In this document: in pieces, positions 1 through 7,239 of the stretch
Position numbering within the stretch: the stretch's first letter is position 1
Layout: each line of letters starts with the position of its first letter
NCBI GenBank assembly: GCA_947569225.1
Contig: CANORX010000014.1
Location: forward strand, 1 to 12,821
Reading direction: 5' to 3'
DNA length: 12,821 nt
DNA from: an uncultured Clostridia bacterium
GTDB taxonomy: Bacteria; Bacillota_I; Bacilli_A; RF39; UBA660
Position numbers and translations under genes: made by a program
Notes under the pieces: generated by a model
Told to the model about the DNA's origin: nothing
The model's database searches: none
What the model saw: the letters and a program-made list of their open reading frames with translations, nothing else

Positions 1-63
1 AATAGCAATTACAACTAAAAAACCAGTAGATCCTAAAAGAATAGATAGTATCTTTTTTTTCAA
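1..63 (-). CDS. Start of a membrane or secreted protein in the conjugation gene cluster (partial)
   Basis: A frame opens with TTG at 63-61, only 3 bases after the stop of the preceding gene, and runs off the left edge. The visible residues read (M)KKKILSILLGSTGFLVVIAI: a short lysine-rich start and a hydrophobic stretch typical of a signal anchor. In Gram-positive conjugation clusters a membrane-anchored cell-wall hydrolase or a VirB6-like channel protein often follows virB4, but the 21 visible residues cannot tell these apart. No strong ribosome binding site is visible, so translational coupling to the upstream gene is likely. Confidence 0.5.
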   Translation of the reverse strand, partial: MKKKILSILLGSTGFLVVIAI

Positions 64-66
64 AAT

Positions 67-672
67 TTACATATCCATTTCTTTATTATTTTGTTTTTTT
101 ATTTCTTTAGAATATTCATTTACTCTGATTAATAAATCACTAGCATTTTTCAAATAATCTAAAATATCATTATTAGTTAAATCACTATCTGTTGCATATT
201 TTTCTATGTCAGAGTTTAGATGATCTTTAATAGCATCCACTCCAGAAATAGTGTATAAGCATTTTTTAACAGACTTTAAAGCATCATCATCATTTATATA
301 GTTATTTCTATATTCATAAGGATCTGATTCCTTTACATATTTAACCAAATCTTTTGCCAATGTATCAACTTTATAATTTTTCTCATAAGAATTTAAATAA
401 ATATTATATTCTTTAAATATGGAACATAAAGTGTCAAAAAATTCTTGTTCATCTGTATTGGTAAAATCTTTTTCCATAACAAAATAACGAAACATTTCTG
501 ATAAATCACTCATAAAATCTAAACCATTATCTTCATCATCCAATTTACTTTTTAGACTTTCTAAGTCTGGTATTTCATTATTATAAAAATACCAATCACT
601 ATATTCACGATAATTACATATAAAGTCATAAATAGAACTTGATAAATGATTTAATTTCTTTTTATTATCCAT
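67..672 (-). CDS. Hypothetical 201-aa acidic protein of the conjugative element
   Basis: The family is not recognised. The protein is hydrophilic and rich in Asp, Asn, Lys and Tyr, with no signal peptide or membrane segment and no catalytic motif that stands out; it looks largely helical and is probably cytoplasmic. Its ATG (672-670) overlaps the TAA of the VirB4 gene by one base (TAATG), and a further frame begins 3 bases after its stop. It is therefore translationally coupled inside the transfer operon. An accessory transfer role is only inferred from position. The gene itself is well supported by length and packing. Confidence 0.75.
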   Translation of the reverse strand: MDNKKKLNHLSSSIYDFICNYREYSDWYFYNNEIPDLESLKSKLDDEDNGLDFMSDLSEMFRYFVMEKDFTNTDEQEFFDTLCSIFKEYNIYLNSYEKNYKVDTLAKDLVKYVKESDPYEYRNNYINDDDALKSVKKCLYTISGVDAIKDHLNSDIEKYATDSDLTNNDILDYLKNASDLLIRVNEYSKEIKKQNNKEMDM

Positions 673-3044
673 TAATTTTCACCCATCATAGTTCTTTCTA
701 ATTCAGTAGCACGAATCCAAACTCTAAGTCTATTTTTATTATCTACATTTAAAAGAAATTCGCCTCGTTTAGCAGATAGTAAAAATGCTTTTTGAGTATC
801 AGTTAAAGGGTTATTTTTAAATAACTCTAAGTAAGCTAGTAAATCATCTTCTTTTAACATACCTATCATAGTGTACTGACAATTATTAAAAATTGCAGTA
901 GCGTGTCTTAGAACACTAGCATTACCAACAAAGTCTTTTACACTTTGTGTACTTACAATTAAATTAGTGGAATATTTACGAACTCTACGAGCAAGTTGCC
1001 CAAAATTTTTCAATACTTCATTATTTTTTTCATCTATAAATAAGTGGAACTCATCAACTATAATACTTATATGTTTTTTCTTATCAGACTTTTCATTTTG
1101 AATTTTATTAGCAACAATGCTATTATTCAAATATGTAAGTAGATTTAACACTTGAGTATTAATCAGTCTTTGATTTCCACTATATAATAATTCTTGTAAA
1201 TTAAAAGCAATAAGATCATTTGATAAATCAATATTGGTATGACCATCAAATAAGAATGAATCAGTACCAGTTAAAAATCTTGAAACAAGTATTTCTAATT
1301 GATCTATTAATTTCTTTTTCTCATTGCTTTCTAATTGTTTTTTATAAACTGGTAAATACTCATATAATTCACTAAAAATTGGGTAGTCAGTAGGACTTAA
1401 ACTTTGAAGTGTATTAATAGAAGTATTTTTAAATATTCCTTTTGTGTTGTATAAAGATTCCACTACTGCTAGTAACATAACAAGTTCTTTTTCTGTTATA
1501 CTTTCAAAAGCAGTTTTGAAAAATGCCTCCAGAAAACCTAAGTGTTTTGCTAAAGGACAGTCTGTTTCCTTTGTTTCTTTATCTTCATCATCACTAGGAA
1601 TATATCTAATCTGTAAAGGGTTAATAATACCTCCCTTTTTAGAGTAGAGATCTATATATTCACCACCATTTGCTTCAACCAGTTTTTTATATTCATTTTC
1701 AGCATCCCAGATAAAAATTTTTGTACCACGAGCAAATTCATTAATTATCATTTTTTTCATGGTAAAACTTTTACCACCACCAGTAGATGAAACTATGGCT
1801 AGGTTATGGGAAGTTCTTTGATTATTTAATGTAAATGGATCAAAGAATATAGGTAGTGAAGTATGTAAATCAACTCCTAACATATAACCTTTAGAATCGT
1901 TAAAATAAGTTTTTGTAAATGGAAAACCTGCACTTAATGTTAAAGTAGGTAAAAAGATAGAATAATCATTTAAAGAAGTAGAAGTAATATCAAAGTTTTG
2001 CCAACACTCCATTTGTCTTAATTTTGGAATATCAAGTTTTATCTGGTATCTATCTACAAGTCTTTTTAATTCTCTAAAAGTATTATCTCTTTCTTTTTTA
2101 GTACCAGTAATGATAAGAGTAAGAGATACTTCTTTTATCTTTTCATCACCATTTTTAATTTCTAACATTAATTGTTGGAAGTTTTCCTTTTGGGTATCAA
2201 GTTCAGTAGCATCACTTAATTTTCTAGTAGTGTTACGATCACTAAGTAAAAATTGATACTGTGAATTTACCCAACGAATTAACTCATCTTGACTAATAGC
2301 ATCCTTAATACTTATACAAGCCATGACATCTGGAACATTAAAGACTTCTTCAAAAAATAATTCATCTACGAATGGTGGAATATTTTTTATTGCTATCATT
2401 TGAATATCTTTATCATCAAGTTTTAATGAATTAGTCTTTTCTTGTAAATTAAGGGGTGATATTAAAGATGGTAAATCACTCCATATAAGATCATCAAGTG
2501 ATTTTTGATTCATATATAAATTAGTTAAAAACTTATATATTTCTAATCTATTATCAATAACTTCCATATTGATTCTAGGTGTTATATTAGAAATAATATC
2601 TTCTATTTCATCAAGTTGTTTTTCTAATATATTTAAGTCTTTAGCAATTACAACTAGATAATAAACACTAGATATAGTATAGTGATTATCTTCTAGTTCT
2701 TCAATTAATCTTTTACTTTCTTCAAGTAATTTATGTTTTTTTAAATCACTTTCAAAATATGAAATTAAATCTTCTAAATTAATTTTATTGTTATTAAGAT
2801 TAATCTTCTGATCTAATTTATAACATTTTAACACAAGACCTTTTATCTGGTAAAGACTTTTTAAAGCATAAAAGAAATTTTGCTTTTCTGACTTACTAGT
2901 TAAAGACAAATCTATGGCTTTAACTTCAATTAAAGATGCTACTTCACCAGTTTTTAATTCTATTAAACCATCATCTGCAACAGACTTAACATTTGAAAAT
3001 ATTTGAGAATTTTTTATTCTACTTTTCATTAGTTTTTTTATCAC
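672..3044 (-). CDS. virB4: VirB4-family (TraE/TrsE-like) conjugation ATPase
   Basis: This is the cytoplasmic ATPase that powers assembly and substrate transfer in type IV secretion. The 790-aa protein has the two-part VirB4 layout. The N-terminal half is family-typical but poorly conserved. The C-terminal RecA-like ATPase has Walker A (STGGGKS, Lys at about 425), the following IWDAENEY segment, and Walker B (IIVDEFHLF, Asp-Glu at about 664-665). An RRVRKYSTNLIVSTQS segment follows, typical of VirB4 after Walker B. Translation is assigned to GTG at 3044-3042; a Met five codons further in has no better ribosome binding site. The same frame stays open upstream to a TAA near 3158 and encodes a lysine- and glutamate-rich stretch (KEKKTNKDK...) with no in-frame ATG, so the true N-terminus may be longer or frameshifted. 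It overlaps the next gene by one base. Confidence 0.9.
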   Translation of the reverse strand: MIKKLMKSRIKNSQIFSNVKSVADDGLIELKTGEVASLIEVKAIDLSLTSKSEKQNFFYALKSLYQIKGLVLKCYKLDQKINLNNNKINLEDLISYFESDLKKHKLLEESKRLIEELEDNHYTISSVYYLVVIAKDLNILEKQLDEIEDIISNITPRINMEVIDNRLEIYKFLTNLYMNQKSLDDLIWSDLPSLISPLNLQEKTNSLKLDDKDIQMIAIKNIPPFVDELFFEEVFNVPDVMACISIKDAISQDELIRWVNSQYQFLLSDRNTTRKLSDATELDTQKENFQQLMLEIKNGDEKIKEVSLTLIITGTKKERDNTFRELKRLVDRYQIKLDIPKLRQMECWQNFDITSTSLNDYSIFLPTLTLSAGFPFTKTYFNDSKGYMLGVDLHTSLPIFFDPFTLNNQRTSHNLAIVSSTGGGKSFTMKKMIINEFARGTKIFIWDAENEYKKLVEANGGEYIDLYSKKGGIINPLQIRYIPSDDEDKETKETDCPLAKHLGFLEAFFKTAFESITEKELVMLLAVVESLYNTKGIFKNTSINTLQSLSPTDYPIFSELYEYLPVYKKQLESNEKKKLIDQLEILVSRFLTGTDSFLFDGHTNIDLSNDLIAFNLQELLYSGNQRLINTQVLNLLTYLNNSIVANKIQNEKSDKKKHISIIVDEFHLFIDEKNNEVLKNFGQLARRVRKYSTNLIVSTQSVKDFVGNASVLRHATAIFNNCQYTMIGMLKEDDLLAYLELFKNNPLTDTQKAFLLSAKRGEFLLNVDNKNRLRVWIRATELERTMMGEN

Positions 3045-3150
3045 AAATTTAGGTTGTTGTTTTTCAAGTTTTTTCTTTTCTTTATCTAAAACTTTATCTT
3101 TATTTGTTTTTTTCTCTTTAGGGAATGACCCGATATTATCACCATCACTT

Positions 3151-3447
3151 TCATTTTAAATATTTGCTTAATTGTTTTATTTTATTTTCTTTATAATATT
3201 TCCTATTAGATATAGGGGTAATAATTTCATTATCAATTATTCCTCCATTAATATATATTTCATTTGGCTCATACATAACAACCTTAGATCCATGATTAGC
3301 AAAAGGTAAAGAGTGAAGTCCATCTTTATCATCTACAACTAAAGTTTTAAAATTGCCATTATGTTTTTCTTTTAGTAATTTCATATATTCATAACTAGTT
3401 CTTTGGGCAGTACCAAAAACACTTCCTACATCAATTTTTCTTATCAT
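3151..3447 (-). CDS. Short protein resembling the N-terminus of a class I SAM methyltransferase; probably truncated
   Basis: The best start is the ATG at 3447-3445, preceded by GGAGG with a 5-base gap; an ATG four codons upstream lies ahead of that site. The 98 residues contain FKTLVVDDKDGLHSLPFA, then KVVMYEPNEIYI. This is reminiscent of the first strand-helix-strand of SAM-dependent methyltransferases (motif I, then the acidic residue binding the ribose), but the usual glycine-rich GxGxG is reduced to a single G. The protein ends where such an enzyme would have well over 100 more residues. It is the first gene inside the conjugative element, next to the junction in ftsW. It may be a remnant or a small protein of its own; the family assignment is tentative. 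Confidence 0.45.
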   Translation of the reverse strand: MIRKIDVGSVFGTAQRTSYEYMKLLKEKHNGNFKTLVVDDKDGLHSLPFANHGSKVVMYEPNEIYINGGIIDNEIITPISNRKYYKENKIKQLSKYLK

Positions 3448-3459
3448 TTTTTCCTCCAA

Positions 3460-3670
3460 AAATATGTGAGGTATTTTTGGTATTGCTCAAATCAACTTCT
3501 TTGCAGTAATGGTAAAATTACCCCTATTTTTTATCTGCAAAATTTTATATTTTAATGTATTTTTACTTATTTTTATCAATTTTTTATCTTTTTTATTTTT
3601 ATTAAACTCTCTAAATACCTTATAAAATAAGGGTTTATTTTCATTGTCGTTTCCAGTTACCTAGCAGGAC
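3460..3670. other. Non-coding end of the conjugative element with nested inverted repeats
   Basis: This AT-rich segment lies between the first gene of the element and the ftsW junction. It holds a long-range inverted pair TTTGCAG (3500-3506) / CTGCAAA (3535-3541). Inside it is GGTAA-aa-TTACC (3511-3522). Nearer the junction is a 6-bp hairpin CCTTAT-aaa-ATAAGG (3618-3632). These could be recombinase or excisionase binding sites or part of the promoter of the minus-strand operon; no function is shown. The bases next to ftsW should contain one half of the attachment site, but without the other end it cannot be delimited. Confidence 0.4.
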
Positions 3671-4657
3671 TTACCCTGTAACAGGAATCATACCTACAAC
3701 AACCATCAAATTAAGTAAAGTTTGAAAAATAAGCATAAAAGCCAAACCAAAAACTAAATACTTAGAAAACAAATCATCAGTCTCTAAAGCAATCCTAATA
3801 CACCTATAAAAAATAATTAAAAACAGTGAACTAACAATACAAATACCTAGAAATCCAAACTCTTCACTTATAATAGAAAAAATAAAATCTGTCTGAGGCT
3901 CTGGCAAATAAAAATGTTTTTGCCTAGAATTTAGAAAACCAAAACCTAAAAGGCCTCCAGGCCCTATAGCATACAAAGACTGAATAATTTGAAAACCACT
4001 ACCTAATGGATCACTCCAAGGATTTAAAAAAGAAGTAATTCTCTTTAACCTATAAGGTGCAACAATAATAAGACCTATAATTCCAAGTAACCCAAGAATA
4101 CCCATCTTAACAAAAATACTTAAATTTGTCCCTGTAATAAAAATAAGAACAATCAAAGCGCTTACAATAATCATACCACTACCAAAATCAGGTTCAAGCA
4201 TAATCAAACCGAAGAAAACTAAAATCATTGCTAAAATAGGGAACACGAAATTTTTAGTAACTCTCTTTTCATTATCATTCTTAGACAAATACTTAGCAGT
4301 AAACATCACAAGACCAATCTTACTAATCTCACTAGGTTGAATACCAAAAGGGCCTATTCCAAACCAACTTCTACTACCATTTCTAATAACACCAATACCT
4401 GGTATCAAAACAAGAATCAAAAGAACAAATGAAATAAATAAAATTTTATTAACTTGTTTTTTATAAAAATTAAAATCAATCTTACTAATAATAGTCATAA
4501 TAACAATACCAATTATCAAAAATATAGCTTGATTAATAACAAACTTAAAAGGATTATTAAACTTATAATTAGCCCAAACATAACTAGCAGAATAAATCAT
4601 AACAACACCAAAAATAGATAGAATAATTGTAGTAAAATATAAAATCTTGTCTTTCAT
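3671..4657 (-). CDS. ftsW: FtsW/SpoVE-type SEDS peptidoglycan glycosyltransferase, 3' end removed by insertion
   Basis: SEDS proteins polymerise lipid II glycan strands in the membrane together with a cognate class B PBP. The start is the ATG at 4657-4655, because AAGGTGAT sits about 8 bases upstream; a longer frame from 4696 lacks this. The protein is highly hydrophobic with many membrane segments. It shows FtsW-type signatures: NGSRSWFGIGPFGIQPSE, then LNPWSDPLGSGFQ, then PEPQTDFIFSIISEEFG with the catalytic-type Asp (about residue 257). It stops at 328 aa right after GMIPVTG, where intact members continue with a PLPFISYGGS-like motif and a final membrane part and reach about 370-400 aa. 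The host codons end at the boundary of the conjugative element, so the rest should lie on its far side, left of the window. As it stands it is probably non-functional. Confidence 0.9.
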   Translation of the reverse strand: MKDKILYFTTIILSIFGVVMIYSASYVWANYKFNNPFKFVINQAIFLIIGIVIMTIISKIDFNFYKKQVNKILFISFVLLILVLIPGIGVIRNGSRSWFGIGPFGIQPSEISKIGLVMFTAKYLSKNDNEKRVTKNFVFPILAMILVFFGLIMLEPDFGSGMIIVSALIVLIFITGTNLSIFVKMGILGLLGIIGLIIVAPYRLKRITSFLNPWSDPLGSGFQIIQSLYAIGPGGLLGFGFLNSRQKHFYLPEPQTDFIFSIISEEFGFLGICIVSSLFLIIFYRCIRIALETDDLFSKYLVFGLAFMLIFQTLLNLMVVVGMIPVTG

Positions 4658-4787
4658 AAATCTAATCACCTTAATAAATAATATGACAGAAACCAAAAAG
4701 TAATAAAAAAATATTAAAATAACACAGCACTAATTTACTAATCATTAATTAAAACTTTAAATCATAAAATTACTAGGTGAAATAATT
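4658..4787. promoter_or_regulatory. Divergent intergenic region between ftsW and the PBP gene
   Basis: This 130-bp AT-rich spacer separates two divergent genes and must hold their start signals if they are expressed from here. Clear ribosome binding sites are present on both sides: AAGGTGAT for ftsW (about 4664-4671, minus strand) and AGGTGA (about 4775-4780) 7 bases before the PBP ATG. No convincing -35/-10 pair could be singled out on either strand, although a TATTAT-like element lies on the minus strand near 4678-4683. Confidence 0.4.
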
Positions 4788-5882
4788 ATGTTTGAACACT
4801 CACAAAACAGTAGAATTAAAATGGTATTTTTTTTAGTAGTATCTTTATTCTTACTCATAATAATAAGAGTATTTTATATACAAGTAATAGAATACAAAAA
4901 ACTAAATGACTTAGCTAGTAACCTATGGAGTAGAAACTTACCTGTACAAGCAGACCGAGGTAAAATACTTGATAGAAATGGAAAAATAATCGCAGGTAAT
5001 GAAACAACATCGTCACTTGTATTAATACCAATACAGATAAAAAATAAAGAAGAAGTAGCTAAACAACTAGCAGAAATATTAGGAGTAAGTTACGAAGAAA
5101 TGTACAAACACGTAAACAAAAAAACATCAATAGAAAGAGTACATCCCGAAGGAAGAGATTTAAGTTATGAAATTGCAGAAAAAATAAACAAATTAGGGTT
5201 TGACGGAGTATACCTCTTAAAAGAAACAAAGAGATATTATCCTTATGACACTACATTAGCCCATGTCATAGGTTACGTTGGAATTGACAACCAAGGACTA
5301 AGTGGATTAGAACTAATGTATAACGATTACCTCACAGGAGTAGACGGTTCCATAAAATACTTCTCAGATGGTAAAGGAAATAAACTATCCATGCCAGAAA
5401 TATATGAGTCCCCAACAAGTGGAATGAATGTAAATTTGACTATAGACTTAGATTTACAACTTGTATTAGAAAACGAACTTACCAATGCCGAAAAAAAATA
5501 TAAAGCAGAAGGCGCTATTGGAATAGTAATGAATCCAAAAACTGGAGAAATATTAGCGATGAGTAGTAGACCAACATTTAGTCCAACCAACTATCAAAAA
5601 TACAGTGTAGAAACAATAAATAGAAACCTAGCAATATGGAGTAGCTTCGAACCAGGTTCAACATTTAAAATTCTAACACTAAGTGCAGCTATAAACGAAG
5701 GGCTAGTAAATGTATTCGAAGACACATACTATGACACAGGAAAAATAAACGTAAGTGGTTCAACACTACACTGTTGGAAACCAGAAGGTCACGGACATCA
5801 GACATATGTACAAGTAGTAGAGAACTCTTGCAATCTTGGAGTCAATACAGGAACACATACAGTTTTAAAGAAAATCCTTTAA
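4788..5882 (+). CDS. ftsI: Class B penicillin-binding protein (FtsI/SpoVD-like), 5' part of a gene split by an integrative element
   Basis: This D,D-transpeptidase cross-links peptide stems in peptidoglycan and pairs with an FtsW-type SEDS protein. The protein starts with a short cytoplasmic tail and one membrane anchor (about residues 12-30). The PBP dimerisation domain follows (RGKILDRNGKIIAGN at about 57-71, and GLSGLELMYNDYLTG). The first part of the transpeptidase domain has the catalytic S-T-F-K motif (Ser291, Lys294). The SxN motif SCN occupies residues 347-349, and host sequence ends inside the Asn349 codon (AA of AAT). The last 15 residues (LGVNTG...KKIL) are encoded by the inserted element up to the stop at 5882. 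The KTG motif is missing, so this product cannot be an active transpeptidase. Codon use (frequent ATA, ACA, CTA) matches mraY and differs from the insert. Confidence 0.93.
   Translation: MFEHSQNSRIKMVFFLVVSLFLLIIIRVFYIQVIEYKKLNDLASNLWSRNLPVQADRGKILDRNGKIIAGNETTSSLVLIPIQIKNKEEVAKQLAEILGVSYEEMYKHVNKKTSIERVHPEGRDLSYEIAEKINKLGFDGVYLLKETKRYYPYDTTLAHVIGYVGIDNQGLSGLELMYNDYLTGVDGSIKYFSDGKGNKLSMPEIYESPTSGMNVNLTIDLDLQLVLENELTNAEKKYKAEGAIGIVMNPKTGEILAMSSRPTFSPTNYQKYSVETINRNLAIWSSFEPGSTFKILTLSAAINEGLVNVFEDTYYDTGKINVSGSTLHCWKPEGHGHQTYVQVVENSCNLGVNTGTHTVLKKIL
5830..5856. repeat. attL: left attachment site of the 5.0-kb element
   Basis: Shared core GCAA is at 5830-5833, followed by a 22-bp element arm at 5835-5856. 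The reverse complement of 10811-10832 matches this arm at 19 of 22 positions; mismatches are at arm positions 6, 10 and 12. Host half-site sequence (GAACTCTT) lies to the left. Such paired arms are the usual recombinase-binding half-sites of large serine integrases. Confidence 0.88.
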
Positions 5883-6337
5883 ATAAAGAGAAAAATCATA
5901 CCAAAATTGAAGTTTGTTCTACGCTTAATTTAATAAATAGATGATATAAAATCAATCTTTATATATGCTTATACCTGTAAATATATATAAGAAAAATCTT
6001 ATGAATAAAATTATAATTCTTTGCGCACAATATATTTGCAAAAGTAAAACAATAATATTGACTAATTGTGCTATTCCCTAAAGATAATAATATTAATTAA
6101 AGAAAAGAAAAAACTAAATTAACAACAGAACTTATGCTAGTTTTATTATCAATTCCACCTAGTACAAAAGAATTGACTTTTATAAAAGAGAAAAAGAAAT
6201 AGATAATGAATATGATAGTAAATCAACCATTAAAACAAAACTTATCTCCTAAAGGGAATACTAATAAAGTCTATTTTGTTATGAGGTCTTTTTTTTCTAT
6301 CTGCAACATAAAATTAAACGAAAATGGAGGACTAATA
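5883..6337. other. Left non-coding region of the 5.0-kb element
   Basis: No convincing gene is found in these 455 bases. The right part (from about 6121) is the upstream portion of a module repeated at 8796-9099. Its decayed frame reads N-R-T-Y-A-S-F...stop, against N-R-I-Y-A-S-F in the other copy. An inverted pair GCACAAT (6025-6031) / ATTGTGC (6065-6071) brackets a TTGACT hexamer (6058-6063) that might be a -35, but no well-spaced -10 follows. The rest is plain AT-rich sequence. Confidence 0.45.
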
Positions 6338-6538
6338 ATGATAGAAACAAATGACATAGAAGTTAAATTTAGTACTAAACATTTGCCTTTTGAATACAAG
6401 TGGTTAGAATTTAGACTTATAATTAATAAAGAATTATATGATGACAAAATCATAGATTTAAAAACTTTTAAAACGATGCAAGAATCTATATTATCAAGAC
6501 TCACTAAAATTAAAAATGAAAATATGATTAGAGAATAA
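6121..6538. repeat. Accessory-module repeat, copy A
   Basis: Diverged direct repeat of 8796-9099. Shared landmarks in the same order are TATGCTAGTTTT (6133-6144 against 8810-8821), a T-rich CTTTTTTT stretch followed by ATAAAATTAAA, and a small gene whose start encodes NDIEVKFSTKHL in both copies. The copies differ by many substitutions and by an internal deletion in copy B, so the duplication is old or came from two related elements. Confidence 0.7.
6338..6538 (+). CDS. Small SHOCT-like accessory protein, 66 aa
   Basis: The start is the ATG at 6338, because GGAGG at 6326-6330 lies 7 bases upstream; the same frame is open from 6206 but has no ribosome binding site there. The protein reads MIETNDIEVKFSTKHL and then has a helical region (about residues 22-60: INKELYDDKIIDLKTFKTMQ and LSRLTKIKNE). 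The latter resembles SHOCT-like short domains (a hydrophobic helix, a 'G/K-I-I-x-x-x-x-F/Y' turn, a second helix) found in small genes beside serine recombinases in Bacillota. The molecular role is unknown. A degraded second copy lies just upstream of the integrase at 8950-9099, which suggests the small gene normally sits next to the recombinase. Confidence 0.75.
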   Translation: MIETNDIEVKFSTKHLPFEYKWLEFRLIINKELYDDKIIDLKTFKTMQESILSRLTKIKNENMIRE

Positions 6539-6592
6539 ATCTACAAAAATTGAAGAAAATATATATTATGTAGTTAGTATATAGATGTTATC

Positions 6593-6624
6593 TTGACAAT
6601 ATAAATAAAAAATGATAATATTGT
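6593..6624 (+). promoter_or_regulatory. Promoter and probable autoregulatory operator of the toxin-antitoxin pair
   Basis: A perfect -35 TTGACA (6593-6598) is 17 bases from TAATAT (6616-6621). A perfect 7-bp inverted repeat, ACAATAT (6596-6602) and ATATTGT (6618-6624), overlaps both promoter elements. RelB/DinJ-type antitoxins normally repress their own operon by binding such palindromes. The operator role here is inferred from position. Confidence 0.72.
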
Positions 6625-6646
6625 AATAGAAAGAGAGATGATTAAA

Positions 6647-6931
6647 ATGTCTAATTTAACTAGTGCAATTAATGTTAATGTAGATACTAAAATTAAAAAT
6701 GAAGCATCAGCAATCTTAAAAGATTTAGGACTTAATATGAGTACATTTATAAATATGGCTTTAGCCCAAGTAGTAAAAAGAGATGGAATACCCTTTGAAA
6801 TAACTAATCCAAAACCAACAAAAGAAATGTTACACGCCCTAAAAGAGGCAGAAGATATAATAAATGGTAAAATAGAAGCCAAAGGATACACTAATATTAA
6901 TGAATTATTTAAGGACTTAGATAATGAATAA
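6647..6931 (+). CDS. relB: RelB/DinJ-family antitoxin
   Basis: The 94-aa protein neutralises the downstream YafQ-type toxin and probably represses the operon. The N-terminus (NLTSAINVNVDTKIKNEA, then LGLNMSTFINMALAQVV) is a classical ribbon-helix-helix DNA-binding and dimerisation region. RDGIPFEIT and an acidic helical C-terminus that would wrap the toxin follow. The ATG at 6647 is preferred over the one at 6638, because the AAGAGAG site (6631-6637) directly abuts the latter but lies 9 bases before the former. The stop overlaps the toxin start by 8 bases, typical of coupled type II systems. Confidence 0.93.
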   Translation: MSNLTSAINVNVDTKIKNEASAILKDLGLNMSTFINMALAQVVKRDGIPFEITNPKPTKEMLHALKEAEDIINGKIEAKGYTNINELFKDLDNE

Positions 6932-7226
6932 CTTAAAAACTTCCACAAAATATATTATAAAATACTCAAGTGATTTTAAAAAAAACTATAAAAAAATCAA
7001 AAAGCAAGGCAAAGATATCAATAAACTAAAATATATCATCACAAAACTTGCTAATAAAGAAGAATTAGCAGAAAAATACAGAAACCATAATTTAAAAAAT
7101 GATAAATACTATAAAAATTGTGGAGAATGCCATATAGAACCTGACTGGTTACTAGTATACAGATATGAAGAAAACCAATTAATACTTTTATTAATTAATA
7201 CAGGAAGTCATTCTGAAATATTTTAA
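6924..7226 (+). CDS. yafQ: YafQ-family type II toxin (ribosome-dependent mRNA endonuclease)
   Basis: The 100-aa protein has the RelE/YafQ fold signature: IIKYSSDFKKNYKKIKKQGKDI, then the catalytic region RNHNL, CHIEPDWLLVYR and TGSHSEIF. Relative to E. coli YafQ it keeps the equivalents of His50, His63, Asp67, Trp68, His87 and Phe91. The position of Arg83 (RTG in E. coli) is Asn here (INTGSH), and the GYR before the second His is replaced by NCG. Activity may therefore be altered, although most catalytic residues remain. AAGGA at 6911-6915, inside the antitoxin gene, gives an 8-base spacing to the ATG. It probably stabilises the element by post-segregational killing (inference). Confidence 0.93.
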   Translation: MNNLKTSTKYIIKYSSDFKKNYKKIKKQGKDINKLKYIITKLANKEELAEKYRNHNLKNDKYYKNCGECHIEPDWLLVYRYEENQLILLLINTGSHSEIF

Positions 7227-7239
7227 AATATTATATATA

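Larger units (their letters stand above)
1..3676. mobile_element. End of a conjugative element (ICE-like) inserted in ftsW
   Basis: Only one end of the element is in the window; it continues past base 1. It is recognised from a minus-strand block with a VirB4-family conjugation ATPase and tightly packed neighbours, and from the host ftsW frame stopping abruptly at its boundary. The junction is near 3674-3680, where the ftsW codons for PVTG are followed at once by a TAA that is not host-like. The other junction and the integrase lie outside the window, so the recombinase type and exact crossover cannot be set. It could also be a decayed element, because the gene nearest the junction looks truncated. 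Confidence 0.75.

Noticed and set aside
5327..5590. Minus-strand frame of 87 codons inside the PBP gene
   Set aside because: It is antisense to a clearly coding, motif-bearing gene with no start signal of its own. Other antisense frames at 1444, 6271, 6574, 7329, 7785, 8121, 9275, 10190, 10857, 11144 and 12380 were dismissed for the same reason.
6206..6337. 44-residue N-terminal extension of the SHOCT-like protein
   Set aside because: There is no ribosome binding site at 6206, while GGAGG precedes 6338, and the duplicated copy shows homology of the protein only from that start.
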